A DNA stretch of 64,000 nt from NCBI GenBank assembly GCA_003439945.1, contig QVRM01002115.1, positions 1 through 64,000 on the forward strand, read 5' to 3'. The notes under the pieces are model-generated. The model saw nothing but the letters and a program-made list of their open reading frames with translations. It was not told where the DNA came from and did no database searches. The position numbers and the translations under genes are program-made. This document shows, piece after piece, positions 31,301-44,066 of this stretch (position 1 is its first letter; each line of letters opens with the position of its first letter). Source of the DNA: Dermanyssus gallinae (Eukaryota; Arthropoda; Arachnida; Mesostigmata; Dermanyssidae).

Positions 31301-34300
31301 CGGTTTTAAGAACTAGTGAGGTATAGGCGGTTCTTAGGACGAGCCGGTTCTAAGAGCCAGTCAGGTGAACGCGGTTCTTAGAACGAGCCGGTTCTAAGAA
31401 TCAGTGAGGTATAGGCGGTTCTTAGGACAAGCCGGTTCTAAGAACCGGTGAGGCAAACGCGGTTCTTAGGACGAGCCGGTTCTAACAACTTGTGAGGCGA
31501 ACGCGGTTCTTAGAACGAGCCGGTTCTAAGAATCAGTGAGGCAAACGCGGCTCTAAGGACGAGTCGGTTCTAAGAACCAGTGAGGTAAACGCTGTTCTTA
31601 GGACGAGTCGGTTTTAAGAACCAGTGAGGAGAACGCGGTTCTAGCAACGAGGCGGTTCTAAAGACGAGTCGGTTCTAAGGACGAGCTGGTGCTGAGAACC
31701 AGTGGATAGAACGCGGTTCTAGAGATGAACCGGTTCTGAGAACCAGTGAATAAAACGCGGTTCTAGGGACGAGCCGGTTCTAAGAACCAGCGAAGTAAAC
31801 GCGGTTTTTAGGACAAGCCGGTTCTAAGAGCCAGTGAGGTTAACGCGGCTTTTAAGACGAGCCGGTTCTAGGAGTCAGTGAGGTAAACGTGGTTCTTAGG
31901 ACGAGCCGGTTCTAAGAACCAGTGAGATAAACGCGGCTCTTAGGACCAGTTAGGGGGACGCGGTTCTTGGGACAAGCCGGGTGTAATAACCAGTGATGTG
32001 AACGCGGTTGTTAGGGCGAGCCGCTTCTAAGAACCAATGAGGTGAACGCGGTTGTTAGGACTTGCCGGTTCTGAGAACCAGTGAGGTAAACGCGATTCGT
32101 AGGACGAGCCGATTCTAAGAACCCGTGAGGTAAACGCGGTGTAAGGACGAGCCGGTTCTAAAAACCAGTGAGCTGAACGCGGTTCTAAGGACGAGTCGGT
32201 TCTAAGAACCACTGAGGTCAACGCGGTTGTTAGGACGAGGCGGTTATAAGAACCAGTGAATAGAACGCGGTTTTAAGGACGAGGCGGTTATAGGTACCAA
32301 TAAATAGAACGCGGTTCTTAGGACAAGGCGGTTATAAGAGCAGTGAATAGAAAGCGGTTCAAAGGACGAGCCGGTTCTAAGAACCATTAAGGTAAAGGCG
32401 ATTCTTAGGACGAGCCGGTTCTAAGTGCCAGCAAGGTTAACGCGTTTTTAAGGACGAGGCGGTTCTATGGACGAGGCCGTTATAAGAACCAGTAAATAGT
32501 ACGCGGTTCTAAGGACCAGCCGGTTCTAATAACCATTGAGGTAGACGCGGTTTTATAGGACAAGCCGCTCTAAGAGCCAGTGAGTTCAACGGGGTTGTTA
32601 AGACGAGCCGGTTTTAAGGACGAGGTGGTTATAAGTACCAGTGAATAGAACGCGGGTTTTAGGACAAGCCAGTTTTAAGAACCAGTGAATAGAACGCGGT
32701 TTTAAGGACAAGCCGATTCTAAGAACCAGTGAGGTGAACGCGGTTCTAAGGACGAGCCGGCTCTAAGAGCCAGTGAGGTGAACGCGGTTCTTAGAACGAG
32801 CCGGTTTTAAGAACTAGTGAGACATAGGCGGTTCTTAGGACGAGCCGGTTCTAAGAGCCAGTGAGGTGAACGCGGTTCTTAGAACGAGCCGGTTCTAAGA
32901 ATCAGTGAGGTATAGGCGGTTCTTAGGACAAGCCGGTTCTAAAAACCGGTGAGGCAAACGCGGTTCTTAGGACAAGCCGGTTCTAACAACTTGTAAGGCG
33001 AACGCGGTTATTAGGACGAGCCGGTTCTAAGAGCCAGTGAGGCAAACGCGGCTCTAAGGACGAGTCGGTTCTAAGAACCAGTGAGGTAAACGCTGTTCTT
33101 AGGACGAGTCGGTTTTAAGAACCAGTGAGGAGAACGCGGTTCTAACAACGAGGCGGTTCTAAAGACGAGTCGGTTCTAAGGACGAGCTGGTGCTGAGAAC
33201 CAGTGGATAGAACGCGGTTCTAGAGATGAACCGGTTCTAAGAACCAGTGAATAAAACGCGGTTCTAGGGGCGAGCCGGTTCTAAGAACCAGCGAAGTAAA
33301 CGCGGTTTTTAGGACGAGCCGGTTCTAAGAGCCAGTGAGGTTAACGCGGCTTTTAAGACGAGCCGGTTCTAAGAGTCAGTGAGGTAAACGTGGTTTTTAG
33401 GACGAGCCGGTTCTAAGAACCAGTGAGATAAACGCGGCTCTTAGGACCAGTTAGGGGGACGCGGTTCTTAGGACAAGCCGGGTGTAATAACCAGTGATGT
33501 GAACGCGGTTCTAAGGACGAGCCGGTTCTAAAATCCAGTGAGGTAAACGCGGTTTTAAGTGTGAGGCGGTTATGAGAATCAATTAATTGAACGCGGTTCT
33601 AAAAACCAGTGAGGTAAACGCGGTTGTTAGGACGAGCCGGTTCTAAGAACCAGCGAGACGAACGCGGTTCTAAGGACGAGTCGGTTCTAAGAACCAGTGA
33701 GGCAAACGCGGTTCTTAGGACGAGTCGGTTCTAAAAACCAGTGAGACGAACGCGGTTTTAAGGACGAGTCGGTTCTAAGAACCAGTGAGTTAAACGCGGT
33801 TCTTAGGGAGCGGCGGTTTTAAAAACCAATGAGGAGAACACGGTTCTAACGACAAGGCGGTTCTAAAGACGAGCCGGTTCTAGCGACGAGCCGGTTCTGA
33901 GAACTAGTGAATAAAACGCGATTCTAAGGATGAGCCGGTTCTAAGAACCAGTGAGATAAACGCGGTTTTTAGGACAAGCCGGTTCTAAAAACCAGTGAGG
34001 TAAACGCGGTTCTTAGGACAAGCCGGTTCTAAGAACCAGTGAGGAGAACGCGGTTCTTGGGACAAGCCGGTTCTAAGAACCAGTGAAGAGAACGCGATTA
34101 ATTGGACAAGGCGGTTTTTAAGACGAGCCGGTTCTAAGAGTCAGTGAGGTAAACGTGGTTTTTAGGACGAGCCGGTTCTAAGAACCAGTGAGATAAACGC
34201 GGTTATTAGGACGAGCCGGTTCTAAGAGCCAGTGAGGCAAACGCGGCTCTAAGGACGAGTCGGTTCTAAGAACCAGTGAGGTAAACGCTGTTCTTAGGAC

Positions 34301-35990
34301 GAGTCGGTTTTAAGAACCAGTGAGGAGAACGCGGTTCTAACAACAAGGCGGTTCTAAAGACGAGTCGGTTCTAAGGACGAGCTGGTGCTGAGAACCAGTG
34401 GATAGAACGCGGTTCTAGAGATGAACCGGTTCTAAGAACCAGTGAATAAAACGCGGTTCTAGGGACGAGCCGGTTCTAAGAACCAGCGAAGTAAACGCGG
34501 TTTTTAGGACGAGCCGGTTCTAAGAGCCAGTGAGGTTAACGCGGCTTTTAAGACGAGCCGGTTCTAAGAGTCAGTGAGGTAAACGTGGTTTTTAGGACGA
34601 GCCGGTTCTAAGAACCAGTGAGATAAACGCGGCTCTTAGGACCAGTTAGGGGGACGCGGTTCTTAGGACAAGCCGGGTGTAATAACCAGTGATGTGAACG
34701 CGGTTCTAAGGACGAGCCGGTTCTAAAATCCAGTGAGGTAAACGCGGTTTTAAGTGTGAGGCGGTTATGAGAATCAATTAATTGAACGCGGTTCTAAAAA
34801 CCAGTGAGGTAAACGCGGTTGTTAGGACGAGCCGGTTCTAAGAACCAGTGAGACGAACGCGGTTCTAAGGACGAGTCGGTTCTAAGAACCAGTGAGGCAA
34901 ACGCGGTTCTTAGGACGAGTCGGTTCTAAAAACCAGTGAGACGAACGCGGTTTTAAGGACGAGTCGGTTCTAAGAACCAGTGAGTTAAACGCGGTTCTTA
35001 GGGAGAGGCGGTTTTAAAAACCAATGAGGAGAACGCGGTTCTAACGACAAGGCGGTTCTAAAGACGAGCCGGTTCTAGCGACGAGCCGGTTCTGAGAACT
35101 AGTGAATAAAACGCGATTCTAAGGATGAGCCGGTTCTAAGAACCAGTGAGATAAACGCGGTTTTTAGGACAAGCCGGTTCTAAGAACCAGTGAGGAGAAC
35201 GCGGTTCTTGGGACAAGCCGGTTCTAAGAACCAGTGAAGAGAACGCGATTAATTGGACAAGGCGCTTTTTAAGACGAGCCGGTTCTAAGAGTCAGTGAGG
35301 TAAACGTGGTTTTTAGGACGAGCCGGTTCTAAGAACCAGTGAGATAAACGCGGCTCTTAAGACCAGTTAGGGGGACGCGGTTCTTAGGACAAGTCGAGAC
35401 GAACGCGGGTCTAAGGACGAGTCGGTTCTAAGAACCAGTGAGGCAAACGCAGTTCTTAGGACGAGCCTGCTCTAAGAACCAGTGAGGTAAACGCGGTTGT
35501 TAGGACGAGCCGGTTCTAAGAACCAGTGAGACGAACGCGGTTCTAAGGACGAGTCGGTTCTAAGAACGAGTGAGTTAAACGCAGTTCTTAGGACAAGCCG
35601 GTTCTAAGAACCAGTGAGGAGAACGCGGTTCTTGGGACAAGCCGGTTCTAAGAACCAGTGAGGTAAACGCGGTTCTAAGAACGAGCCGGTTCTGAGAACC
35701 CGTGGAGCGAACGCGGTTTTTGGGACAAGCCGGTTCTAAGAACCAGTGAGGTAAACGCGGTTCTAAGAACGAGCCGGTTCTGAGAACCCGTGAAGTGAAT
35801 GCGGTTCTAAGGACGAGTCGTTTCTAAGAGCCAGTGAGGTGAACGCGGTTCTTAGAACGAGCCGGTTTTAAGAACTAGTGAGGTATAGGCGGTTCTTAGG
35901 ACAAGCCAGTTCTAAGAACCAGTGAGGTAAACGCGGTTGTTAGGACAAGCCAGTTCTAAGAACCAGTGAGAAGAGCGGTTCCAAGGACTT
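28310..35990 (+). repeat. 44-bp satellite array, about 170 units with higher-order duplications
   Basis: Every unit is in the same orientation. The consensus has three parts: GGTTCTAAGAACC (a perfect 6-bp inverted repeat around one base), AGTGAGGTAAACGC, and GGTTCTTAGGACGAGCC. Units vary at GAGGT/AATAG, TTCT/TTTT/TTGT and GACGAG/GACAAG. Long-range copies show higher-order structure: an offset of 568 (28523 with 29091), 1964 (30051 with 32015), about 1500 (31118 with 32618) and about 1195 (33019 with 34214). The 44-base period is not a multiple of three, so the array cannot encode a simple repeat protein. No gene or transposon interrupts it. Satellites of this kind are usually heterochromatic or subtelomeric/centromeric, but nothing here fixes its position. 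Confidence 0.97.
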
Positions 35991-37385
35991 AACTGTTACT
36001 AAGATCATGACATGCAACCGCATGAGCAGGTCGTACTAAAAGACTCGCTCCTCATATCCTCTAAGAAGTGTCACACAATTCTGAACTGTGATTTGAGGGG
36101 ATGCCGAGGAAGACGAGTTCTTGTGGAAAAAAACCCACACTAGGAGCTAATAGTTGTCAGCTCTGTCTGTGCACAATGCATTTCCCAAAATCTACAAAAA
36201 AAATTGTGTTTAATATTGCAAGACATGCACTTGCCAATATCAAACATAAACCTAAATCGAGCATGGCATAGAGTAGAGCGGACCGGACAAGCTGCGCCTT
36301 TGGGGGATACCGGACGTCGCGGCGTATGGGTTGCAAATATTGTTATTAATCCTCACTTGGCCATGCCAATAAAGCCACAAGCGTGTCCAAGGGTTAAAAG
36401 TTAGTCAAAGTTGCCAGTTTTTCACGTGGTCTCGGTAACCCCAATTTCCTTGTAGCCCGACTTGTCCTCGCGCGGGGCCGTAATTCGTGGCCAATGGGGC
36501 CGTCATTGGTCCTCAGCAATTGTGTGCGGATAACCCCTACATAACTCCCCACGTCTTAATGCGTAGTACGATTTGTGCCATATATTAGTTGCCCGCGATT
36601 TCAACTATAGATTACCCCGACTTTCCGCCAGTAAAACTCGTCTCAAGCGGCCGAAAAGCTCCGGTTTACAATGAGGCGGGCCTTCTCTCTGGCTAAGGCA
36701 TATAAGACGGTATTCAGTATATCAGGCACTTATTTCAGTTTATTTCCCCGTGTGCGGTCTGACTCTGACTCAGCACATGCATATTGTTCTTACTAGTGAG
36801 AGTTATTACTTAAAGGTTATTTTAAGGTCAGGTAATAGATTAAATAATGCGGAAAAATAAAGAAACATGGAATATTACCTTATTAGAATACCGGGAAGTG
36901 AAGTCATAAATGGACGCTCAGGATGGGCGAAATGTATTGCATAGAATTTAGCTGTGCCTCATTAATTTCGTCATTTGCGGCAGAGTAAAGCCAATGCGAG
37001 ACGCGAGTATAATAGCATTTTGCATCGTTAGTTTCCACGTGAGTAGATATTGAAAGCTTCGTCATTCTGGCACATCGTCACGAATGCGAGGAATATCATG
37101 GCGCGCAATTATGTTGTTCACTAAGACTATCTGACACAGCAACCTGTAAGCTGTAATGTGTGGGCGATTCGCTGAAGGTCTGAGTGGTTGAAGGTGGTGA
37201 ACACCTATTTTCAACAATATTTTTCGAATGTATAAGACCGCTTAGTGAAAATAATGGAGATCGTATTGCATTTAATTTGTCCAGAAATGTGACGAAAATC
37301 ATGTCTTGCATGTAAAGACGATAATATTATTGCCATGAATGTCATTGTCGTCTTCGTTTATTAAAACATCTAGGTTAAAGTAATG
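35991..37385. other. Gene-free stretch right of the satellite
   Basis: The satellite decays into unique sequence near 35985. I see no ORF with coding character and no recognised element. Confidence 0.4.
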
Positions 37386-37387
37386 TG

Positions 37388-37388
<1 letters not shown>

Positions 37389-37438
<50 letters not shown>
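37389..37438. repeat. (TA)n microsatellite
   Basis: Uninterrupted TA run. Confidence 0.9.
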
Positions 37439-37441
<3 letters not shown>

Positions 37442-37489
37442 CTGTTTATTAGAATCATTTTATTTTCACAGTATTTTTGCATTTCCACC

Positions 37490-37800
37490 CTATACTTAAC
37501 GCTTCACCAAGCCCACCGACACACTGAAATTCGCTCAGAACAGGACGGTTAGCGCGGCGACGGCGGCTCTCGTTCACATCAGAGGCTGGCTCAACGGACC
37601 GGGGGGAGAACTACCATTCTACACCACCCAGGTCCTAGCTGTTTAGGATCGAGAAGGCCCCTAGCCCCGTGTGTGTCCACTGCGGCGGAGCAATCGATGG
37701 CACCCCGGAACACGCCGTGTTGAAATGTCCAGCATGAGCGGAACAGCGCTCACATCTACTGAAGCATTGAAGGAACGCAACAGCTTTTAACCTACGGGAC
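37490..37800 (+). pseudogene. LINE ORF2 C-terminal fragment
   Basis: The frame near 37650-37745 reads APSPVCVHCGGAIDGTPEHA then VLKCPA, a C-x2-C-x(n)-H-x4-C knuckle with the TxEHxxxxCP pattern found after the RT in R1/I-type LINEs. Stops surround it. Confidence 0.7.
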
Positions 37801-38269
37801 ATAACCAAAAAATGACGGAATCTACTTCCTATTGGAAAAAAGCGTCACGAGCATTTAAAAACATAGAGGATGAAAATCTACAGGAGAAAACAAGGCCCCC
37901 TTTATTCGCTTGCGACTTTCCCTTGCTCCAGAAGTGCACAGCCGCTAGGAGTAATAGATTCCGCTCCCCCCCCCCAGACTGTTTGATTATATGCGCAAGC
38001 AGTTTCCAGTCAGACTGGAGTGTGCTGGAATCTGATTTTTTTTTTTTGATCTGAGTTTTAGTGGGCTGGAATCCCACACAACCGGCCCGCGCTTGCAGGG
38101 GGCTGCCCTGCCGCGGTGTCCGTGCCGCGTTTAATCTTAAAAAAAACGCTTTATCAGCAAAGCCAATAAATAAATCCCCAGATAAAAACATTCGGTAATA
38201 CAATCTTCGTTCATTTTTAACTATTTTATATTTGCTTTATTATCACACATTTTATCAGTGTTCCAAGTT

Positions 38270-38530
38270 TACAAATACCACGGGTGATTCCGAAAGTACC
38301 TGCACAGGATAAGCAAAGTCACGGACCATGCGTGCGTCATGTGCGGGACCGGCGAAGTGGATGGTGTCGCTCATACCATCTTCCACTGCCCAGCACTAGA
38401 AGACGCAAGTAAGGGATCACCGGTAGGCGTTAGTTGCCGCCGTGCATGAGGAAGAGCGTAAATGGGACCAAGGAGCGAGCCTAGTGAAGACAGTCCTAGA
38501 TCATAACGCTCGTAAAATAAATCGGCAAAT
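38270..38530 (+). pseudogene. Second LINE ORF2 C-terminal fragment
   Basis: The frame reads YLHRISKVTDHACVMCGTGE, VDGVAHTIFHCPALE and then stops. It is the same knuckle type as at 37490 (C-x2-C...H-x4-C) but clearly diverged from it, so it comes from a different insertion. Confidence 0.7.
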
Positions 38531-38637
38531 AGCTATATTATAATGAAAACAATTTTAGTTCGGAAAAAAAACGTGCGGTTGTTTTTGCTGTGTATTTTAA
38601 GTAGATATCTATACATATACGCATATAAGTATGCATG

Positions 38638-38640
<3 letters not shown>

Positions 38641-38678
<38 letters not shown>
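38641..38678. repeat. (TA)n microsatellite
   Basis: TA run directly at the 3' side of the minus-strand ORF that follows. Confidence 0.85.
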
Positions 38679-38679
<1 letters not shown>

Positions 38680-38745
38680 ATTCATCAATTCAATTATTGT
38701 TTATTTCACTCAAATTGAGTAAAATATACAGTTCAAAATGTTTCT

Positions 38746-39174
38746 TCATGAAGCTCTATCTTCTTCACGCTTTCGGCGAGAGAAGTAGTGCAACGATTTT
38801 TGGTCCAGCGTTGGGCATTCCACTGCATGGTACTTGGCACACCTCTGCAGGCAGAACCGGCAGATGCACAACTCGTACTCGTGAGAGGCTGCGTTTGAAC
38901 ATACCAGGTAGTGATAATCATGCACTATGTACCTGGTGTATATGTGGCGACTGTCACATGCAGGACCAGACCAAAGACGCAAGGCATTGAAAACTTCCAA
39001 ACCACCAACCTCCCGCCTGGCCTGTTCGAATTTAGCTTCCCACTCCGAAATAAAACATTCGTAAGGTACTGTACGCGGCATCTTCAGCCTTAGTCGGATT
39101 GTTTCAGCAGCCGGTGGACAGCCTGGCATGAGATACACAAAGCGGCTCCTTGCTCGGATAGGCAAGCCAAGCAC
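38746..39174 (-). CDS. Unassigned ORF, 142 residues, with a MYND-like Cys/His cluster
   Basis: I cannot name this gene. The reading frame is open for 142 residues and starts MLGLPIRARSRFVYLMPGC. The middle is mixed-charge (ECFISEWEAKFEQARREVGG). The C-terminal third is Cys/His-rich: LVCSNAASHEYELCICRFCL, then QRCAKYHAVECPTLDQ. The spacing Cys-x2-Cys-x3-Cys...YH-x3-EC recalls the second half of a MYND finger, as in SMYD proteins. Downstream on the same strand lies AATAAA (near 38704), followed by a (TA)n tract. It could be a real small gene, an exon of a larger one, or coding debris of a retrotransposed copy. It lies about 375 bases past the NAA40 stop on the same strand. Confidence 0.35.
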   Translation of the reverse strand: MLGLPIRARSRFVYLMPGCPPAAETIRLRLKMPRTVPYECFISEWEAKFEQARREVGGLEVFNALRLWSGPACDSRHIYTRYIVHDYHYLVCSNAASHEYELCICRFCLQRCAKYHAVECPTLDQKSLHYFSRRKREEDRAS

Positions 39175-39437
39175 TCGCTTAATATATAATGGCCCTAATA
39201 TAAATATATATATATATATATATAAATGGTTTCCTCACAATTAGGGTTACACCAACAAATTGGAGCACATGCAACGGTGAAGGAATACTCACAAGGATCT
39301 CTAAGTACAAAACCAACGTTCACGTTGTTTATTGTTTTCTGTGTGAACACGCGTTTCTTACAGGCAGTTTTTACAAGCGGTTAATTGTAGTGACATTACC
39401 ACTTTATTTGATATTTTACAGGGATTTTGAGACACAC

Positions 39438-39447
39438 TTTATTTATT
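39438..39447 (-). promoter_or_regulatory. Probable NAA40 polyadenylation signal
   Basis: Overlapping AATAAATAAA on the minus strand, about 100 bases after the NAA40 stop codon. Confidence 0.6.
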
Positions 39448-39548
39448 AAATAAAAACAAAGTGAAATTGGTCATATGTACATAGTTTGGGGTGGCTAGCA
39501 TTAAGAGCTTCGCACCACGCTAAGTTACACTTAGTTCGGAAGAAGCAC

Positions 39549-42500
39549 TCATGTTTCAACTTTCTTCGAGAGGATGGTGTAGTCAGCTTCGATGGGATCT
39601 GTAGCGTCCTGGCGAAAGCTAAGCTTTTTCTTGTAGAAACTCAATGCACCTAAGTTGTGTTTGAACACGGTCAGAATCACTTTCTTCATCTTGAACCTGA
39701 AAATGTTCGTGCGGATATATTATTACTACAATCATACTCATAACGGTAACTACCACAGTGTTATATATGTCTGAATGTTGACCATGGGACCAAAGACTGT
39801 ACAGCAGGGCGACCGGAGGATAAGGGACGTCGCAAAGAACTGCACGGCCACCATATGTGATGCTATGTATATAACTCAAAGAAACACCTACGCCACTACG
39901 ACACAATGTCCAGCGTATAGATTACGGATCTCAAACCTCCGCGAAAACCGCAAACTTAATTTTACAATCATTTGCAAGTATTGTCAAATAAACTGCTACA
40001 GGGTCCCTAAAATATACGATCTAGTGTCCCAATTTGCAGTCGAAAATAACAAAGGGGTCACCGAAGGGCGATTGCGGAGAAGACTTCACCAACAGTCTTT
40101 GGGGTAACTGCTCCTCATCATGAAAAGGAGAGATCCCCTAGAATGGGCAACCCGGACACCTTTAAGACTCATGAAAACTCATAGGTACACCTTTAATAAC
40201 GGCAGCCACAGATCAACGCAAAGTCTGACGTTTAAAACAAAATAAATAACTCATATAATAAACGACTGGAGGATCCACAAGGAACAAAAAGCCCTCCTAT
40301 CCGACCATCGGCTCTATGTAACCTTCTCCGTCACTTCCTCCCAGCCATTTCCACCCATACAAAGAAGCAATCGACTCTCGACGCCGCCTCTTAACATCAC
40401 TAGCGCTAATTCAATAGCCTCGATAGCTAAAAATGCTATATGCCGCATCCCTATGGGAACGCATGACTACCAGGGTTATCACACGCCGCCTCAGCAAGAC
40501 TCAAAGACCAATAACACAGGACCTATGACGTTCGAAATTCCCTGGAACCTAAAAGTGAAAGAACTAGCTTCAAGATGCCGCCAAATCAATCCAAGACGGA
40601 GGGACTACTAATCGGCAGATCAGATACCCTAATCAAGTGTAACTGGCAATGGGAAGCAATCCAGCCGGACCATCATCACTAGTGTACAAAATTATTACTT
40701 CTTGATTTCAAACATGGGACAGCCCTTAATACGGCTGGCCCACCTACCCATTCGCACTGCAACTGCTAACGAGCCACGGTAGCTGCTTTCAGCAATACCC
40801 ACACCGCATTTATAGGGTGGACTCCCCATCATGCCGTACTTGCAGCTCAGTAGAGCCTAACAATGTAAGACACTGTTACGCTTCCCAAGGACCTTGAGTC
40901 CTGTTCTATGGTTAGAAGAATCGCAGAATTTGGAAAAATAACCGCCGCATAAAGTCAAGTAGCCGTAACGGCCAGTAAAAGAGGCCAGGTGGAGTAATTT
41001 TGAAACTAAAGTACTGTGTCCACCCCGAAAAGGGGCAAAGACAGGAATTCAAATCAATCTGAAATTATATATATACAGGTAGTTCAATAAGTTCTTAGAG
41101 TGAGCTTTTTAGAATTCGAATTTTGGCACGCTTTCACCGCTAATAGGAACTGCAACATTTCGACTGCTAGCACTCATATATTATGGTGATTGGCCGTTGC
41201 GATTTCGTTTGATAGCTTTTCCCGTGCAACGTATCGGCGTAATTTTTAAAAATGGAGAAAAAAGAGTTTCGAGTGGTTATCAAGTATTTTTATTTCAAAG
41301 GTTGGAATGCGACCCAAGTAAAAATTGAGTTAGACGAGACGTAGTGACTCTGCGCCATGTTTTGCCACTGTTTCCAACTGGATTAATGTGTTAAAAAGAG
41401 GTCGCAGGAGCACCGAGGATGAACTACGTCCAGGAGGCCAAAAAACGGCAACTGATGAGGAAAACGTAGAGAAAGTGCGAAAAATTCTTGGCACAGATAA
41501 GCGAATGAACATTAAGGAAATAGCGGAGGCATTATGAATTAGTTTAGGCAGTGTGCATTTTATCCTACACGAAAACTTGAAGATGAAAGAGCTTAGAGCA
41601 AAATAGCTGCCGCATTTGCTCAACCAAGGCCAAAAAGACGCGCCTGTTTTGGCTCTACAGCGAAATTTGGCCAAGATGTCGAACAATCTGTCGGATTTTT
41701 GGTGCAGATTCATGACCGTCGATGAAAGCCGGGTTCATCACTACACTCCCGAGACCCAAGAAGCATCTTGCCAATGGTGTGCACCGGATGAAGGACCTCC
41801 GAAGAGGGTGCGGACAACGGCATTGACCGGAAAGGTGATGGCTACAGTTTTTTAAGACCAACGTAGAATAATGCTGGTTGACTACCTTGAGAGCTGTAAA
41901 ACGATCACAGGAGAATATTATGCAAGACTGTTGGACTGCCTGAAGCAAGAACTCATCGTGAAACGGCCCGCTTTGCAGAAGAAGGTTGTCCTGTTTCACC
42001 AGGACAATGCTCCCGCACACAAGTCGCGGCAAGCAACGGCAAAACTGGCCCAACTGAGGTTCGAACTTATTGAACATTCCTCCTATTCTCTAGACCTGGC
42101 CCCCTCTGAATATTTACTCTTCGGACATTTGAAGAATAGTCTCGGTGGAAAGCGTTTTTCCAGCAATGAAGAGGTTAAGGCTGCTGTCAATGCCTATTTT
42201 CAGTCTAACGACGCGGAATTCTACTCAAGAGGTATAAAAGCTCTGAAATCTCGGTGGGAAAAGTGTATTGAGCTTCTCGAGGAGTATATCGAATAAGAAA
42301 AATTTAAAAACATGATTTGGAAAATTCTCAGTTTTCATTCTAAGAACTTATTTAACTACCTGTATAATGCAAAAGGGTCGAGCGGGTAATATATATCGAA
42401 AAAAGAAATTAATCTATACAAATTTAGATGATTTAACATCTACTTTGAGGACTTCACCCATGCGCTACGACTTGTGGCCCTAATTTAACTAAATCGTTAC

Positions 42501-43615
42501 CGGAACTGCTACTCATATTATACAACTCGCTAACAGTCCCAGTGGTCACACTGTTCCTGGAACATCTAACAACTTCTAACGTAGCACCGCCTCACATGAC
42601 TTAATGCGTTACGAACAAAGATCTGATATTTAAAAGGGCTCTGACTAAGCCTAAATTAAACAAAATCATTATCGAATGTTTTAATGAATCACATTGTAAA
42701 TAACTTTTTAGCGTGTGTATGCAATAACGAAATCTAATGAATTTGCTTTTGCCGATGCTAAATTTAACTCCTGTTCTCTCGGACCATGTTGATTATAATA
42801 AAGCTAAGGTAAATATCGTCGGCTTTTTGCACTCTTTCGCTACACACATATGCAAGACGAGTCCGCCATTAGATACCTCACCAGTAAACATATACCTGAA
42901 ATAAAAACGTAGGTAGAGAAAATAATGCCAGCACCACTGGTGCAAGCGAATCTTCGCAAGCAAAATTCGTTTAGGTAATTAACATATATACATTTCTCAC
43001 TCAATGCGCACCTTTCAGCGAGCTTCTGAAGGATATCCATGAGATGTGCGCCAAGACCACGTCTTTGTACAGCCTCAACAAGCTGTATCTCGTAGCAGTA
43101 TACAACGGGAATACCGGAATCCATATCAAAGCGGAAGTGAACAAAGCCCATATTTTCTCCACGGTCATCTGTATGAGGAACAACCATGCAGCTAAAATTA
43201 GATAATGATTAACAATCTGGAATAGCCAAATATGCTGTTCGGTTATATATCACGAAGGATTACCTAAGCCAATGTACCTAGTATGGTGACTACCACGTTT
43301 CCGATTTGTCTAGGTCAGGCGAAGACAACTTCACTTATTTACAACAAAAAAAAGAAATATATATACGTTTTGCTGTTACTAACCGCTGACTATTAGGTAC
43401 TGTGCCGTCTTGCCGGTAAGCTCTTTGCGTTTCTGGCTGTCATTCCAACCCCAGTTAGACTGCTCGTAAAGAGCGCGCATATTCAATTCAGTCAGGCCAA
43501 ATACGAACTGGCGAAGTTCATCCGCCGCATCCGATGCCCAGCAGCGCCTGATAGACAGCACCAACTCGTCGCACTCAAACCTACACAACGCTGCAAAAGT
43601 GTCGATGCTTGTTAG

Positions 43616-43653
<38 letters not shown>

Positions 43654-43927
43654 CTTGACAGCTGCAGGTGCTCCAACAATAGGTATTTTAATAAAATATG
43701 ACTTTGACACAAATTGTGACACATTGCCTGTAAAAGAGCATGTCAATAAAACAATCTGATCTGATGATGATGAGACTGTTGATACACATTGTCTATACGA
43801 CAATGGATGTCTATTATATATATATATATATAGACTGTTGATACAGATTGTCTATACAATAATGGATGTCTAATATATATATATATAGACAACAAATGTA
43901 TATCTTAATACACATAAATAAATAATG

Positions 43928-43994
<67 letters not shown>

Positions 43995-44014
43995 TTAGCT
44001 ATGATTATATATAG

Positions 44015-44066
<52 letters not shown>

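Noticed and set aside
30063..32221. Identical-looking 64-residue minus-strand ORFs at 30063-30257 and 32027-32221
   Set aside because: They are the same satellite block duplicated at offset 1964. The 44-base unit shifts frame every repeat, and nearby blocks are full of stops, so this is chance openness.
28310..35990. CRISPR-like repeat array
   Set aside because: Units are contiguous, with no unique spacers, and the genome is eukaryotic.
28310..35990. Heat-shock element reading of the satellite palindrome
   Set aside because: HSEs need TTCnnGAA with two bases between; here three bases separate TTC and GAA.
42430..42640. Pre-RT LINE region ([10 protein letters not shown]...SNVAPPH)
   Set aside because: Only a few residues fit the pattern; too weak to annotate.
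43384..43384. NAA40 exon 2 ending at the GTTAGT donor (43383)
   Set aside because: It leaves one base, and exon 3 then reads in the wrong frame; GTAACA at 43379 restores the conserved protein.
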